DNA from: an uncultured Chloroflexales bacterium
Lineage (GTDB): Bacteria > Chloroflexota > Chloroflexia > Chloroflexales > Chloroflexaceae
Assembly (NCBI GenBank): GCA_937918935.1
Contig: CAKZSI010000049.1
Span: forward strand, 27,096 to 91,095
Direction of reading: 5' to 3'
DNA: 64,000 nucleotides
Position numbers and translations under genes: made by a program. Numbering within the stretch: position 1 is the stretch's first letter; each line of letters starts with the position of its first letter. Under the pieces are notes generated by a model. The model was not told the origin of the DNA. It did not search any database and saw only the letters and a program-made list of their open reading frames with translations. Shown piece by piece: positions 55,258-64,000 of this stretch.

Positions 55258-55521
55258 CTAGCTCTGCTTCGGTGGCACGAGGGCTATCGCTATTTCAGGA
55301 TCGCTTTCCAGATAGTGGATGAGCACGCGGTCACCGACCGAGCAGGAGCGTAGCCTGGTTGAATAGCAGACCATGGTAAGCGGACATGCTGTTAGCATCG
55401 TCAAGAACCTCCTTCCCATCTCTGCCCGGGCGAGCAATGCCCATACAAAGCTACTCGGCACCGTAGTGCCAATGTAGCGCCCTGCTATAACCAGCCAGTA
55501 ACCCGCATCACGGCCGGGCAT
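55258..55521 (-). pseudogene. Degenerate third copy of the DUF3592-like tail
   Basis: An 87-codon frame whose last 35 residues (SCSVGDRVLIHYLESDPEIAIALVPP) align with the ends of copies 1 and 2 (VGD-x4-RYL-x-S(D/N)P). The zinc ribbon and helices are absent, and the first part is not recognisable. It reads as a decayed copy, though it stays open to ATG 55521. Confidence 0.55.
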
Positions 55522-55539
55522 CGCGGCGCCGCTCAAAAG

Positions 55540-55569
55540 TTGACGCTTCCCAACGCCATGCGCTACAAT
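55540..55569 (+). promoter_or_regulatory. alaS promoter
   Basis: TTGACG (55540-55545), 18-base spacer, TACAAT (55564-55569). The predicted start near 55576 gives a leader of about 70 bases and rules out the in-frame ATG at 55568. Confidence 0.75.
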
Positions 55570-55645
55570 GTTCGACTGTACGCCCCCGGTGCATCATCTG
55601 CGGATAATGGTGCACTTCGCCGGGTTGCGCCAGCGTAAAAACCGT

Positions 55646-58330
55646 ATGCAAAAGCTCTCCTCAGCCCAGATTCGTGACAGGTACCTGACGTTCTTCGAGC
55701 GTCACGGCCACGCCATCGTGCCCAGTTCCTCGCTCGTAGTGGCTGATGATCCGACCCTCCTCTTCGCCAACTCGGGCATGGTCCAGTTTAAGGATGTCTT
55801 CCTGGGACTGGAGCAGCGCCCTTACAAACGCGCCGTCACCGCCCAGAAGTGTCTGCGCGTCAGCGGCAAGCATAATGATCTCGAGGAGGTCGGCCCGTCG
55901 CCGCGCCACCATACCTTCTTCGAGATGCTGGGCAACTTCTCGTTCGGCGATTATTTCAAGGCTGAGGCCATTCGCTTCGCCTGGGAACTGCTGGTCGAGG
56001 AGTTCGGCCTGCCCGTCGAACGGCTCTGGTTCACGGTCTTCGAGGGCGATGCGGAGATCCCCGCCGATAATGAGGCCGCGAAGCTGTGGGAGTCGGTCGG
56101 CGCCGATCCATCGCGCATTCTGCGCTTCGGGCGCAAGGATAATTTCTGGGTCATGGGCGATACTGGCCCCTGCGGCCCTAACTCCGAGATTACCTGCTAC
56201 ATCGGCGATCATCTGTCGCGCATGCGTGCCGAGGGCGTTAATTCCGACGACCCTGATTACGTCGAGATCTGGAACCTGGTATTTATGCAGTATGACCGGG
56301 CGACGATGCGGCGCCTGGCAGCCCGGTCGGTGGACACGGGCATGGGCCTCGAGCGCATGGCGATGGTGCTCCAGGGGGTCCATTCGACCTACGAGACCGA
56401 TCTGCTGGCGACGATCATCCATCGGGTGATCGCCGCCCGCGGCAGTGATGAGGCCCACTACCGGGCCAATCTGGCGCCCTATCGCGCCATCGCCGACCAT
56501 AGCCGCGCCACCGCTTTTTTGATCGCCGATGGGGTGCTGCCCGGCAACAGCGGGCGCTCCTACGTGCTGCGCCGCATCCTGCGCCGCGCCGTCTACCAGG
56601 GGCGGACGATCGGCTTCGAGCGCCCGTTCTTCGCCGATGTGGTTGATACGGTGATCGAGGAGATGGGCGCGGCCTATCCTGAACTGCGCGCCCGGCGCCA
56701 GTTTATCCTCGAAGCGACCGACAGCGAGGAGCGGCAGTTCCTGCGCACGCTCAACGGCGGCATTACGCGCCTCAACGCGGTGATCGAGCAGGTGCGCGCC
56801 GCCGGCGGCACGGTCATCCCCGGCGCCGATGCCTTCGTGCTCAAGGATACTTTCGGCTTTCCCCTCGACCTGACACAGAAGATTGCCGCCGAGCAGGGCC
56901 TGGTGGTAGACGAGGCGGGCTACGATCTGGCCATGGACGAGCAGCGCCAGCGTTCCCGCGCCGCGGCGCAGTTCAAACGCGGCGCCGAGGCCGAGGTCTG
57001 GGCCGAGGCCAGCCTCCCGCCCACGGAGTTCCTGGGCTACACCGATGTTAGCGCCGAGGCCCGCGTGCTGGCGATCGTCTCGGCGGGCGATGAACTGCGC
57101 GAGGCCGGGTCAGGTCGCCAGGTGCAGATTGTCCTCGACCGCACGCCCTTCTACGCCGAGAGCGGCGGGCAGGTGGGCGATACCGGGCTGATCAGCGGCC
57201 CCGCCGGGGTGGTGCGCGTTGATGATACCCTGCGCCCCGTGCCGGGGCTGATCGTCCACTACGGCGTGGTCACGGAGGGAACCATCGCTGTCGGCGAGGT
57301 CGTGCGGGCGACGGTTGACGCCGAACGGCGCGCCGATATTCAGCGCAACCATACCGCCACCCACATGCTCCACCGCGCGCTGCGCGACGTGCTCGGCGAA
57401 CACGCCGCGCAGGCCGGCTCCCTGGTCGCCCCCGATCGGCTGCGCTTCGATTTTACCCACACCCGCCCGCTGGAGCACGAGCAGTTGCGCGAGATCGAGG
57501 CGCGCCTCAATGCCTGGGTGCGCGCCGATGGCGCGGTCCACTGGGAGGTTACCGACTACCAGACGGCGATGGCTCAGGGGGCCATCGCCCTCTTCGGCGA
57601 GAAGTACGGCGACCGGGTGCGCGTGGTGACCATCGAGCGCGGCGCGAACGGCGTCGAGCGCATCGCCACCCGTGATAGCCGCGAACTCTGCGGCGGCACC
57701 CACGTCAGCCGCACCGGCGAGATTGGCTTCATCCGTATCGTCGGCGAGGGCAGCGTCGGCAGCGGGCTGCGGCGCATCGAGGCCCTCACCGGGCGCGGCG
57801 CCGAAGCCTGGGTCGAACAGCAGGCCCAGATCCTGCGCGACCTCGCCGAGCGCCTCGGCGTGCCCCCGGCCCAGGTTGCCGACCGGGTGGACCAGTTGAT
57901 GGCCGAGGGCCGGCAGCGCCAGCAGGAACTGGCGGGCCTGCGCGCGCGCATTGCCCGCGCCTCGCTCGATAGCCTGCTCCCCCAGGCTCGCCAGGTGGAT
58001 GGCGTCGCCGTCCTGGCGGCTCAGGTGGAGGCCGACGACCCCGCCCGTCTGCGCGAGATGGGCGACTGGCTGCGGGATAAGCTCGGCAGCGCGGTGATCG
58101 TGCTCGGGGCGGTGGTGGGCGAACGCCCGCAGATCCTGGTCATGGTCACTCCCGATCTCGTCAAGCAGGGCTACCACGCGGGCAATCTGGTAAAGGCCCT
58201 GGCGCAGATTGTCGGCGGCGGCGGCGGCGGGCGCCCGGATATGGCCCAGGCCGGGGGGAAGGACGCCGCCAGTCTCCCCGATGCGATCGCCCGGGCGCCG
58301 GAACTGGTTGCCTCACAGGGGCGAAAGTGA
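55646..58330 (+). CDS. alaS: Alanyl-tRNA synthetase
   Basis: An 894-residue class II synthetase, normal length. The catalytic core begins SSAQIRDRYLTFFERHGH; class II motif 2 lies around LRVSGKHNDLEEVGPSPRHHTFFEMLGNFSFGDY (in the first 100 residues). The editing domain has the zinc motif HTATHMLH (about 569) and CGGTH (about 683); the C-Ala/DHHA1 domain ends GGGGGGRPDMAQAGGK. ATG 55646 is fixed by the promoter position; no strong ribosome site is visible. The next gene starts 7 bases after its stop. Confidence 0.97.
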   Translation: MQKLSSAQIRDRYLTFFERHGHAIVPSSSLVVADDPTLLFANSGMVQFKDVFLGLEQRPYKRAVTAQKCLRVSGKHNDLEEVGPSPRHHTFFEMLGNFSFGDYFKAEAIRFAWELLVEEFGLPVERLWFTVFEGDAEIPADNEAAKLWESVGADPSRILRFGRKDNFWVMGDTGPCGPNSEITCYIGDHLSRMRAEGVNSDDPDYVEIWNLVFMQYDRATMRRLAARSVDTGMGLERMAMVLQGVHSTYETDLLATIIHRVIAARGSDEAHYRANLAPYRAIADHSRATAFLIADGVLPGNSGRSYVLRRILRRAVYQGRTIGFERPFFADVVDTVIEEMGAAYPELRARRQFILEATDSEERQFLRTLNGGITRLNAVIEQVRAAGGTVIPGADAFVLKDTFGFPLDLTQKIAAEQGLVVDEAGYDLAMDEQRQRSRAAAQFKRGAEAEVWAEASLPPTEFLGYTDVSAEARVLAIVSAGDELREAGSGRQVQIVLDRTPFYAESGGQVGDTGLISGPAGVVRVDDTLRPVPGLIVHYGVVTEGTIAVGEVVRATVDAERRADIQRNHTATHMLHRALRDVLGEHAAQAGSLVAPDRLRFDFTHTRPLEHEQLREIEARLNAWVRADGAVHWEVTDYQTAMAQGAIALFGEKYGDRVRVVTIERGANGVERIATRDSRELCGGTHVSRTGEIGFIRIVGEGSVGSGLRRIEALTGRGAEAWVEQQAQILRDLAERLGVPPAQVADRVDQLMAEGRQRQQELAGLRARIARASLDSLLPQARQVDGVAVLAAQVEADDPARLREMGDWLRDKLGSAVIVLGAVVGERPQILVMVTPDLVKQGYHAGNLVKALAQIVGGGGGGRPDMAQAGGKDAASLPDAIARAPELVASQGRK

Positions 58331-58337
58331 GCGCAGA

Positions 58338-60104
58338 ATGACAACGGAACCTGTGGCCGTGGTGCCGGTCCTGCCCGAGGACAGCGCTGCCGATGTGCTG
58401 GAGAAGTTGCGCGGCCTTGAGGCCGAGCATGTGCAGTTGCTGGTCACCGAGGGCGCCGTGGTGATGCGCCGCGCCGAGGTCGCCGAGCAGATCCGCACGT
58501 TCGGCGCGAAGGCGGGCATGGCGTTGACGGTGATCAGCTCGGATCCGAAGGTCATCCACGCGGCCCACCGGGCGGGCCTGGAAACCCTGACCGTGCAGCA
58601 TGCCCGCGTCCTGCCCCCCGGTCTTGACAACCGTCCCCCGCGTTCCGCCAGTCCCTACGCGACTCGCGCCGTGCCGGGCACCCCGCCGCCCGGCCCTGAC
58701 GCCAGCGACGAGGAGGTGCTCCGAGCGGCGCTGGATGGTGACGTCGCCACCGCACCGCCTCCTCCAACCGTTGAGCCTGCGCCGCGCCGCGCCGCGCCTC
58801 CCCCACCCCGCCCGGAGCCTCCGCCGCGCCGCCCCGGATCGGCGCCGGCAACGCGCCGGCGCGCCTGGCCGATCTACGCCCTCAGCGTCCTCCTGTTGCT
58901 GCTTCTGGCGGCAATTGGCGCGGTCCTCTTCCCTGGCGGGCGCGTAACCGTGGCAGTATCGCCGCCTGCCCGCGCCACTACCTCGGCGCCGTTCACCGGC
59001 CTGCCCATGCCCTTGCTCGGCCCCGGCGCCGGCGTCTCCAGCACGGCGGTGCTCGCCGAGCCAATCGTCAGCACGGTCGCTATAACGAGCACCGGCACGG
59101 TGGCAGAGGGAACGCTCACCCCCGCGGGGAGTGCTGAGGGTCCGGTGACCATTCTCAACTCCAGCGGGCAGGCCATTCTGCTGCCCGCGGGCACCGAGTT
59201 CGTGGCCATCCGCCCCGACGGGCAGGAGGCGCCCTTCATCAGCGCCGCCGATGTGCTGGTACCCGCCGCCACCACCGCCGACCAGGGCGCGCAGATCGTG
59301 ACCACCCGCGGCCAGGCCCAGGTAACGGTCACCGCCCGCTCACCGGGGAGCGCCTCCAATGTGGAGGCTAACACCATCCGCCGCATTACGCCCCCCGGTG
59401 GCCCTACCTTCAATATGTCGGCGGGCAGCCTGCTGGTGCAGCACCCACCCCTGACCGGCGGCAGCGAGGAACTGGTGTACATCGTCAAGGAAAGCGATGT
59501 GCAGCCGCTGCTCGCCCCGGCCCTCGAGCAACTGGACGCCGAGGCGCGTCGCCAGCTCAGCGGCCTGGCCCGGGCCCGCGGCCTGGCGCTCGATCCCACC
59601 TCGATCAATCCCCGCCGCAGCGATCTGGAACAACTCCAGGGCTTCACCCAGTTCGTCAACCCCCCGCCGGGCGCCCCGACTGACCCGGCCAATCCGCGCT
59701 TTGAACTCACCCTGCAGGCGAACTACAGCGCCCTCGCCACTCCACCGGATCAACCCCTCAACATCCAGTTCGGCCCGGTAGTGACCGAGCAATTACGCCA
59801 GGCGGGACTGATCCAGCCAGGCGAGTGTCGCGCGCCGGTCGTTACTGAATGGCGCTGGGATGGACAGACCCTCTTCGTGGACGGCAGCATTGAACCCGAT
59901 ACGGTCAGCCCGCGCTGCCAGGGGGGGATCGAACCTGCCGTTCTGGAGCAGGTACGCGCGGCGGTGCGCGGCAAGTCGTATCAGGAGGCCGATGCTGTGC
60001 TGCGCCAACTGGTGGCCCAGGGGCTGATCGGCGACTACCGCCTGCCCGAGGCAGCGCGCATGCCCCGCTTCGGCTGGCAGATCGAGGTGGAGGTCGGCAA
60101 GTAA
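58338..60104 (+). CDS. Baseplate J-like membrane protein
   Basis: A 588-residue protein. A cytoplasmic domain (1-90, EDSAADVLEKLRGLEAEHVQLLV) resembles a small nucleotide-free Rossmann-like unit. A Pro/Arg-rich linker, one membrane helix (about 175-198) and a long extracytoplasmic beta-rich region follow, with the 'baseplate J' pattern GPVTILNSSGQAILLPAGTEF and VTVTARSPGSASNVEANTIR. Similar proteins recur in Chloroflexi without phage neighbours, so a cell-envelope role is more likely than a phage one. It is likely co-transcribed with alaS. Confidence 0.75.
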   Translation: MTTEPVAVVPVLPEDSAADVLEKLRGLEAEHVQLLVTEGAVVMRRAEVAEQIRTFGAKAGMALTVISSDPKVIHAAHRAGLETLTVQHARVLPPGLDNRPPRSASPYATRAVPGTPPPGPDASDEEVLRAALDGDVATAPPPPTVEPAPRRAAPPPPRPEPPPRRPGSAPATRRRAWPIYALSVLLLLLLAAIGAVLFPGGRVTVAVSPPARATTSAPFTGLPMPLLGPGAGVSSTAVLAEPIVSTVAITSTGTVAEGTLTPAGSAEGPVTILNSSGQAILLPAGTEFVAIRPDGQEAPFISAADVLVPAATTADQGAQIVTTRGQAQVTVTARSPGSASNVEANTIRRITPPGGPTFNMSAGSLLVQHPPLTGGSEELVYIVKESDVQPLLAPALEQLDAEARRQLSGLARARGLALDPTSINPRRSDLEQLQGFTQFVNPPPGAPTDPANPRFELTLQANYSALATPPDQPLNIQFGPVVTEQLRQAGLIQPGECRAPVVTEWRWDGQTLFVDGSIEPDTVSPRCQGGIEPAVLEQVRAAVRGKSYQEADAVLRQLVAQGLIGDYRLPEAARMPRFGWQIEVEVGK

Positions 60105-60130
60105 TACCTCCTATCCGGCGAGCCGGGTAA

Positions 60131-60300
60131 CAGAGAAACCCGGTTTTCACACCTGCGCCGGGGAGGGGCTTGCTACCCCCACGAGCCGGGGAATGGGGAA
60201 ACCTGGGTTCCACACCTTCCAGCCGGTGTTGGGAAGCGCGCAACCCCGGCTGGTGGGGGATGGGGAAACCCGGTTTCCCCATCCCCCACCAGCCCCGGCG
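60131..60300. repeat. Three consecutive family B palindromes
   Basis: GAAACCCGGTTTTC (60137), GGGGAAACCTGGGTTCC (60192) and GGGGAAACCCGGTTTCCCC (60263-60281), the last one flanked by GGTGGGGGAT/ATCCCCCACC to give a stem of about 19 bp. They fill the 212-base gap before ruvX. Confidence 0.65.
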
Positions 60301-60316
60301 TGGACACGGAGGCGCC

Positions 60317-60757
60317 ATGGCCCGCGACGAACGGCGCATTATGGGGCTTGACGTGGGCGAACGGCGCATCGGCGTGGCCTTGAGCGACGCCGAGGGGCGC
60401 CTGGCCTCCCCGCTCACCACCATCAACGCGCGCCCCGTGACCGAGTGCCTGGAGCGCATCGTCCGCATGGTCGCGGACTACGCCGTCAGCGAGCTGGTGG
60501 TGGGCCTGCCGCTGACGTTACGGGGCGAGGTTGGCCCCCAGGCCCGGGCAGTGCAACAGTTTGCCCGGCAGCTTGAGGAACGCCTCGGCCTCCCGGTGCA
60601 CCTCTTCGACGAACGCCTGACCACCGCCGCCGCCGACCAACTGCTCCGCGAGATGGGCCTTAAACCCGAAAAGCGCAAACAGCAGATCGACCAGGTCGCC
60701 GCGGCGATTATTTTGCAGGATTTTCTTGATCAGCAGCGCGGGGCCGAGGGGATGTGA
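60317..60757 (+). CDS. ruvX: Holliday junction resolvase-like RuvX (YqgF)
   Basis: A 146-residue RNase H-fold protein: MGLDVGERRIGVALSD (9-24), VVGLPLTLRGEVGPQA and DERLTTAAA carry the conserved acidic residues. The family resolves branched DNA or processes the 16S rRNA 5' end. ATG 60317 follows GGAGG. It sits after the family B cluster and 26 bases before the AlbA-type gene. Confidence 0.94.
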   Translation: MARDERRIMGLDVGERRIGVALSDAEGRLASPLTTINARPVTECLERIVRMVADYAVSELVVGLPLTLRGEVGPQARAVQQFARQLEERLGLPVHLFDERLTTAAADQLLREMGLKPEKRKQQIDQVAAAIILQDFLDQQRGAEGM

Positions 60758-60783
60758 TGGTGGATTGATCGTGGCGATGAACG

Positions 60784-62295
60784 ATGGATGTCACATCTAT
60801 GAGCATCCCACCCGGGGAACAACCAGGTATGAACACCACCGAACTCGAACAGGTGCTCGGCGAAGGCGAGGGTCCGCAGGTGGCCTTTGCCCGCGAGCGC
60901 GTGCGGCCCGACGAGCTGGCCGAAACCCTTGCCGCCTTCGCCAACGGCCGTGGCGGCACGTTGCTGCTGGGGGTGAGCGGGCGCGCGCGGGGCCGGGTGG
61001 AGGGCATCGGCGACATCACCGCCGCGCGCGATCTGGTGCTGGAGGCGGCCCTCTCCTGCACCCCGCCGCTGATCCTGCCCCTGCCGCAACCGGCGACCCA
61101 CGAGGAACGTACCCTGCTCATTGTCAACGTGCCGGCGGGCCTTTCGCAGGTCTATGCCGTGCGCGGCAAGTACCTGCGACGCGAAGGAAGCGCCAACCAG
61201 CCCCTGCCCCCCGAGGCCCTGCGGCGCCTGCTCCTCGAACGGGGCGAGGTAAGCTGGGAACGCGAGACCCCCCCCGGCGCGACCCTCGATGAACTCGATC
61301 CGCTCAAGGTGAGCGCCTACGCGCGCCGCATCGGCCCCGAAGCCGAAGCCGACCCCCTGAGCCTGCTCCAGCGCCGGGGCTGCATTGTGCGGCGTGACGG
61401 CGGGCAGAACCCCGGGGCCGTGCCGCGTACCGAGGGTGAGGGCGGCGCCGCCCCGCCCTTTGGGACGGACGCACGGGCCGCATATGCGCCCACTAACGCC
61501 GGGCTGCTGCTCTTCGCCCGCCAGGTGGAAGCCCGCTACCCCCAGGCCGAGATCACCCTGGTGCACTATCGCGGGCGCGACATGGCCGACGCCTTCGAGC
61601 GCGAAGACGTGCGCGACACCCTGGTCGAGGCGCTGCGCCGCGCCGAACGCTGGCTCATGGAGCATATGCGCAAAGGCAGCCGCATGGTCGGCCTCGAACG
61701 CCAGGACTGGACCCAGTTCCCCCCGGGCGCGGTGCGCGAGGCGCTGGTCAACGCCGTGGCCCACCGCGACTACAGCGTGCGCGGCGAGGGCATCCGCGTC
61801 TCACTCTTCAGCGACCGCCTGGAGGTCTACTCGCCGGGCCGCCTGCCCGGCCACGTGACGGTGGAGAACATCGTCGAGGAGCGTTTCTCGCGCAACGAGA
61901 GCCTGGTGCAGGTCCTGGCCGACTATGGCCTGATCGAACGCCTGGGCTACGGCATTGACCGCATGCTGCGCCAGATGGCCGAGGCCGGCCTGCCCCCGCC
62001 CGGCTTCCGCGAAACCGCCGCCGGCTTCCTCGTCACCCTGATCGGCCAGCCCATCGAAGACCTGAGCGTCGAAGGACTGGACACGCGCGAGTGGGTGCGC
62101 ATGGGCCTCAACGAGCGCCAGATCACCGCCCTGCTCTTCGTGATCGACCAGCGGCGCATCACCAACCGCGACCTGCAGGAGCAGTTCGCCGAGGTCAGCC
62201 CCGAGACCATCCGCCGCGACCTGGCCGACCTGGTCGAGCGCGGCCTGCTCCTGAAGATCGGCGACAAACGGGCGACCTACTATATTTTGAAGTAA
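60784..62295 (+). CDS. AlbA/Schlafen-type divergent ATPase regulator
   Basis: A 503-residue protein. An AlbA_2/Schlafen-like domain lies at about 20-150 (EGPQVAFARERVRPDELAETLAAFANGRGGTLLLGV). A HATPase_c_4 domain at about 300-400 has REALVNAVAHRDYS (N-box) and IRVSLFSDRLEVYSPGRLP (G1-like). A C-terminal winged helix (about 430-500, ITNRDLQEQFAEVSPETIRRDLADL) follows. Such proteins are usually DNA-binding regulators, some linked to defence. ATG 60784 is taken; ATG 60829, nearer to the domain, is also possible. Confidence 0.9.
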   Translation: MDVTSMSIPPGEQPGMNTTELEQVLGEGEGPQVAFARERVRPDELAETLAAFANGRGGTLLLGVSGRARGRVEGIGDITAARDLVLEAALSCTPPLILPLPQPATHEERTLLIVNVPAGLSQVYAVRGKYLRREGSANQPLPPEALRRLLLERGEVSWERETPPGATLDELDPLKVSAYARRIGPEAEADPLSLLQRRGCIVRRDGGQNPGAVPRTEGEGGAAPPFGTDARAAYAPTNAGLLLFARQVEARYPQAEITLVHYRGRDMADAFEREDVRDTLVEALRRAERWLMEHMRKGSRMVGLERQDWTQFPPGAVREALVNAVAHRDYSVRGEGIRVSLFSDRLEVYSPGRLPGHVTVENIVEERFSRNESLVQVLADYGLIERLGYGIDRMLRQMAEAGLPPPGFRETAAGFLVTLIGQPIEDLSVEGLDTREWVRMGLNERQITALLFVIDQRRITNRDLQEQFAEVSPETIRRDLADLVERGLLLKIGDKRATYYILK

Positions 62296-62304
62296 TGCGT
62301 GGCG

Positions 62305-62450
62305 AGGGGAAACCGGGTCTCCCGCACCCCGGCCCGAAAGGTGTGCAATGCGAGTTTTTCGGCAAACGCCTGCCCATCCCCAACCCTCCCCAGCCGGGGG
62401 AGGGCGCCTGACGCCTCCCACCGTTGGGGGGAGGCCGGGAGGGGGGCAGA
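62305..62450. repeat. Family B palindrome and family C GC-rich inverted repeat
   Basis: GGGGAAACCGGGTCTCCC (62308-62325), then CCCCAACCCTCCCC at 62377 pairs with GGCCGGGAGGGGGG at 62430 around stems CCCTCCCCAGCCGGGGGAGGG and CCTCCCACCGTTGGGGGGAGG shown here only by their ends. Same layout as 12.9 kb and 51.4 kb. Confidence 0.55.
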
Positions 62451-62490
62451 AATGCCAGGCGAGGGAAAGCCTTCCCTGCCACAGATACAT

Positions 62491-63270
62491 TTAGCGCAGC
62501 CCGGCCGCGCGCAGCAGCGCATCGGCCCAGGCTGCGTCGTCGTCTGCGAGCGGAGGGTCAGGAGCGGCGCGGTAGTCTATGCGCGCATCATACCCGGCGC
62601 GATCATACAGATCGTGCAGGATACGGTTAAGCTCAAGCAGCGGCTCGCTATCGCCCGGACGCAGCGGCACGCGAATGGCGGGCAGGGGCTGGCGAAGCGT
62701 ACAGATCAGCAACTCGGCCCGGGGCCGCTGGTCGGCGCGGCTAACCAGGATGCGGTAGTCGCCGCGTGCAGGTGGGCCGCGGAACGGCATGGCCTCGCCG
62801 CCGCGCAGCAGATCAATCTCAACCAGGTGGGTCATCGAAGCCAGCGCCGCCCGCCGTTTACGCAGGTAAAGCTCGCGTCCCTCGCCGGGGCGCTTATTCG
62901 TGGGCGAGAGGATCTCGATCAGCGTCACGACCTGGTGATCGGCGACCGAGCGCACCTCCAGGTAGGTCTCGCGAATCTGGTCGGGCAGATCCAGTTCGAC
63001 GATAATTGCGCCCATCTCACCGGCGTGCTGCGGCTGGCCCTCCGGCGCCTCGCCGCGGAAGGGCCGGATCACCGCCGCATCGGCCCGCCCTGCCAGCACA
63101 AGCTCACCCGGCTCGACAATGTAGGTGCGCTCCTCAATCGCAACGTAGTAATCAGGGCGCACCTGGGGCTGGAGTGCATCACGCAGAGCGACGATCAGGC
63201 TGTTGTGCACATCCGGCCAGAGGGCCGGACGTTCAAGGAACGGATCCATTCCAGGAAAGGGTGATCGCAT
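62491..63270 (-). CDS. DUF4058 family protein
   Basis: A 259-residue protein with the family opening PFPGMDPFLERPALWPDVHNSLI and the core YYVAIEERTYI, then VTLIEILSPTNKRPGEGRELY. The acidic and basic residues in (E)ILSPTNK recall the Uma2-like restriction-endonuclease fold, but nuclease activity is not established. Such genes are abundant in Chloroflexi, cyanobacteria and planctomycetes and of unknown role. No signal peptide. Confidence 0.9.
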   Translation of the reverse strand: MRSPFPGMDPFLERPALWPDVHNSLIVALRDALQPQVRPDYYVAIEERTYIVEPGELVLAGRADAAVIRPFRGEAPEGQPQHAGEMGAIIVELDLPDQIRETYLEVRSVADHQVVTLIEILSPTNKRPGEGRELYLRKRRAALASMTHLVEIDLLRGGEAMPFRGPPARGDYRILVSRADQRPRAELLICTLRQPLPAIRVPLRPGDSEPLLELNRILHDLYDRAGYDARIDYRAAPDPPLADDDAAWADALLRAAGLR

Positions 63271-64000
63271 CGCTCTTGCTCTTGCGTGACGTGCCGCCGG
63301 TTGAAGGGTGCGGGTGACCTGGTTTCACCCCGGTGGCGGGCCTGAACCGGTCAAGGGTCAGGCGTCGGATAAGCTTCTGCTGACGCGTATTATACCACAC
63401 GAACGCATGTTTTAATTCGTTCGTGAGCGTCGAGCACAGCGCGAGGAAGACGTGCGGGTACGTGACTCGGTTTCGTTCGCATCGCACGGTATACTCAACG
63501 AAGACCTTGCAGGTCCTCCCGGCCCGTGAGGTCGGTAACGAAACGTGGTGGATGATCGTTTAGAAGGTAAGGAACACGATACAGCCGGTCGGGGTGTGGA
63601 GCTTAAAGCCAGAGTATCGCATAGTGCGCAAACACATCGTTGCAAGGATGCAGCAGGTTCTTTACAAGTGGGAACGGGCGGACGTCTGGCGGTCGAACAC
63701 TATCCCTCTATTGTCACTTGCCGCGGCTTCCGCTGCGCGGAGATTCAGAAGGGCTACACACCTACGAGTTTTCCCCTTCCTGGTGCGGCGACGCCGCGCC
63801 GCACCAGGAAGATGAGGATCTTGAGGAGCCTGCGGCCCCCGCCCAGGGCCATGTGACAACGTAGAGCTATAGGGCGCCATAGCGGGCGGGCAGCTATCCG
63901 TCTAACCAGGCCCACGCTTTAATTATGCGGACACGTCGCGGTCGAACACTGCCTGGGGTTATGTTAGCCGGACATGTATCCGTCTAACAGGCGACAGGCG
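63271..64000. other. 730-base terminal region without a supported gene
   Basis: Visible structure: an 8-bp inverted pair CACGAACG/CGTTCGTG (63398-63425) over an AT-rich loop; a 15-bp perfect hairpin (63776-63790 with 63797-63811) preceded by GAGTTTTCC as in family A; CGGTCGAACACT at about 63691 and 63951; and TATCCGTCTAAC at about 63895 and 63968. Short frames such as 63545-63856 are not protein-like. It may be the edge of another element lying past the window. Confidence 0.4.

Noticed and set aside
58338..60104. A phage tail/prophage region suggested by the baseplate J-like protein
   Set aside because: No other phage gene is near and the protein has a membrane helix; neighbours are housekeeping genes.
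63545..63856. Overlapping short plus-strand frames at the window end
   Set aside because: None has a ribosome site or protein-like composition, and they run across a 15-bp perfect hairpin.

Overview
The window is a stretch of high-GC bacterial chromosome. Its gene content points to a filamentous member of the Chloroflexota, class Chloroflexia (Roseiflexus/Chloroflexus relatives). The main signs are a Cys-rich 'CPYLGLKQNQAIRF' leader domain, a secreted DUF6345-type protein, a 'baseplate J-like' membrane protein, DUF4058 and DUF4397 proteins, zinc-ribbon membrane proteins, and many GC-rich palindromic repeats between genes. No photosynthesis genes, CRISPR array, rRNA or intact insertion sequence was seen. 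The lineage assignment is inference; the genes are read directly.

Layout. 1-10.3 kb: a membrane protein cut by the window edge, a receiver-HTH-membrane (RodZ-like) fusion, mnmG, an MFS exporter, an alpha/beta hydrolase, a Cys-motif membrane protein, a metallophosphoesterase and uppP. 10.4-21.6 kb: pta, a 196-bp MITE-like element, a large secreted protein with a caspase-like His/Cys pair, mfd and a PAS-PAS-PAS-GAF-GGDEF protein. 21.8-29.6 kb: a hypothetical protein, two membrane proteins coupled to a ParA-zinc ribbon fusion, a double zinc-ribbon protein, an orphan sugar-type binding lipoprotein, a DUF4397 protein and a thioesterase. 29.8-32.0 kb: a protein joining a Cache sensor to what looks like a pentameric ligand-gated ion channel.

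32.4-37.1 kb is one long leftward cluster, nrdR - inactive Mrr-like membrane protein - fabG - accC - small coupled ORF - nusB - acpP, which combines fatty-acid synthesis with nucleotide and RNA control. 37.5-42.2 kb holds hsp20-lon (translationally coupled) and a cytoplasmic subtilase coupled to a small propeptide/inhibitor-like protein. 42.2-46.4 kb is an iron island: feoA-feoA-feoB(G domain)-feoB(membrane)-feoC, divergent from a DtxR-FeoA regulator. Each divergent promoter carries a copy of the same palindrome near its start point.

46.5-51.7 kb: a Leu-Val-Phe tRNA operon with a perfect consensus promoter, an adenosine-deaminase-family gene, prfA, rpsU, a monooxygenase-fold protein coupled to an iron-type alcohol dehydrogenase, and tRNA-Asn. 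51.7-55.5 kb is an accessory region beside tRNA-Asn with an internally deleted tyrosine integrase and 2.5 copies of a zinc-ribbon/DUF3592 gene. 55.6-63.3 kb: alaS, the baseplate-J-like protein, ruvX, an AlbA/Schlafen-type ATPase regulator and a DUF4058 protein. The last 730 bases contain no gene that can be supported.

Two dispersed hairpin families recur. Family A (a 'gggaggg-ctgcgc-ccctccc' type hairpin preceded by 'gagtgttttcc') sits mostly just upstream of gene starts. Family B (a 'ggggaaacccggtttcccc' palindrome) sits mostly just after stop codons.
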